A stretch of 5,877 nucleotides of DNA from an uncultured Planctomycetaceae bacterium. Lineage in GTDB: Bacteria > Planctomycetota > Planctomycetia > Planctomycetales > Planctomycetaceae. How positions within the stretch are numbered: the stretch's first letter is position 1; each line of letters opens with the position of its first letter. Shown here piece after piece: positions 5,508 to 5,877 of the stretch. The translations under genes were made by a program, and so were the position numbers. The stretch covers positions 1-5,877 of the forward strand of contig CAIUHT010001184.1 in assembly GCA_903898975.1 (NCBI GenBank), read 5' to 3'. The notes under the pieces are model-generated. The model was not told where the DNA came from and made no database searches. It was given only the letters and a program-made list of their open reading frames with translations.

Positions 5508-5877
5508 AACGTGGAGCGGCAGTGACACTCCACCATCCGGACGGCGAAAGATTGACGACATTCGGATATCTGTCCCCCTGTCGAGATTCAGAGAGGTAGG
5601 CTGTCGCCTCAACCGACCCGGGGCCGAGTGGAGTGGTTCGGCCGGCCACGCCAAGTCAGAATCAGGTCGATCCTCTCAGCTTTCTAATCCGTGGAATCAC
5701 TTGATGCGCAGAGGCCCAACCCTCGTTCCAGTCTTTGTCCAACCTTGTCGTCAGCCATCGTTCGAACCGTTCCTCCCCGACCGTCATCCACGGCCTCGGC
5801 CACGCTGGAAACCTGCTGGATTTTTATCCCATGGGGCGATTTGCGATTCCGACGGGATTCGAACTCACCGGGCTTGA
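5508..5877. other. Upstream region without a convincing gene
   Basis: Short open frames exist on both strands, but none shows family features. One minus-strand frame enters from the right edge and runs about 63 codons to a TAG at 5684-5686. It could be the tail of an upstream gene, but its composition is unremarkable. A minus-strand open frame at 5654-5472 looks like noise. The promoter of the leftward cluster should lie here, but I cannot point to a convincing -35/-10 pair. At 5844-5864 the minus strand carries a TTCGAAT T-loop-like motif followed by a possible acceptor strand. Confidence 0.5.

Noticed and set aside
5684..5875. Minus-strand open frame entering from the right edge, about 63 codons to a TAG
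   Set aside because: Not annotated as a gene. It has no recognisable features, and an open stretch of this length is expected by chance in this base composition. It could be re-evaluated with flanking sequence.
1..5877. CRISPR array, insertion sequence or long direct repeats
   Set aside because: No regularly spaced repeats, transposase-like protein or terminal inverted repeats were seen on reading both strands.

Overview
The window reads as a single leftward (minus-strand) gene cluster that resembles a divergent ESX/type VII secretion (T7SS-like) locus. The sequence is GC-rich, two of the four starts have no recognisable Shine-Dalgarno sequence, and the gene set is WXG100-like proteins plus an FtsK/SpoIIIE ATPase. 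This combination suggests a Planctomycetota-type bacterium. That assignment is inferred from style and was not tested by a database search.

Layout in transcription order, from right to left. (1) 5444-5877 has no convincing gene. It carries a nested inverted repeat and a Shine-Dalgarno just before the first gene, plus a tRNA-3'-end-like motif at the right edge. (2) 5443-5171 encodes a 90-residue WXG100-like helical-hairpin protein with Trp-Arg-Asp at the turn. (3) 5022-4264 encodes a 252-residue protein, with a helical coiled-coil body of about 158 residues and a disordered Pro/Ser/Glu-rich tail. (4) 4280-4050 encodes a second, 76-residue WXG100-like protein with the same TWRD...F...F signature. 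It overlaps the previous gene by 17 nt. (5) After a 239-nt gap, 3810 to beyond the left edge encodes a very large membrane-anchored FtsK/SpoIIIE-family ATPase. It is open for all 1270 codons present, and its C-terminus lies outside the window.

The ATPase has an unusual plan: a long N-terminal coiled coil, a two-helix membrane hairpin, a second long coiled coil, then three tandem RecA/FtsK-like modules. Only the middle module keeps canonical Walker A and Walker B motifs. The first and third look degenerate. In characterised EccC proteins it is the first module that hydrolyses ATP, so this is a different arrangement.

Proposed working model (inference): the two small hairpin proteins act as an EsxA/EsxB-like pair, the 252-residue protein is a partner, substrate or adaptor, and the large ATPase is the motor. 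No EccB, EccD, EccE, MycP, EsaB/YukD, FHA protein or toxin domain is visible here, so a complete secretion system cannot be shown from this window alone.
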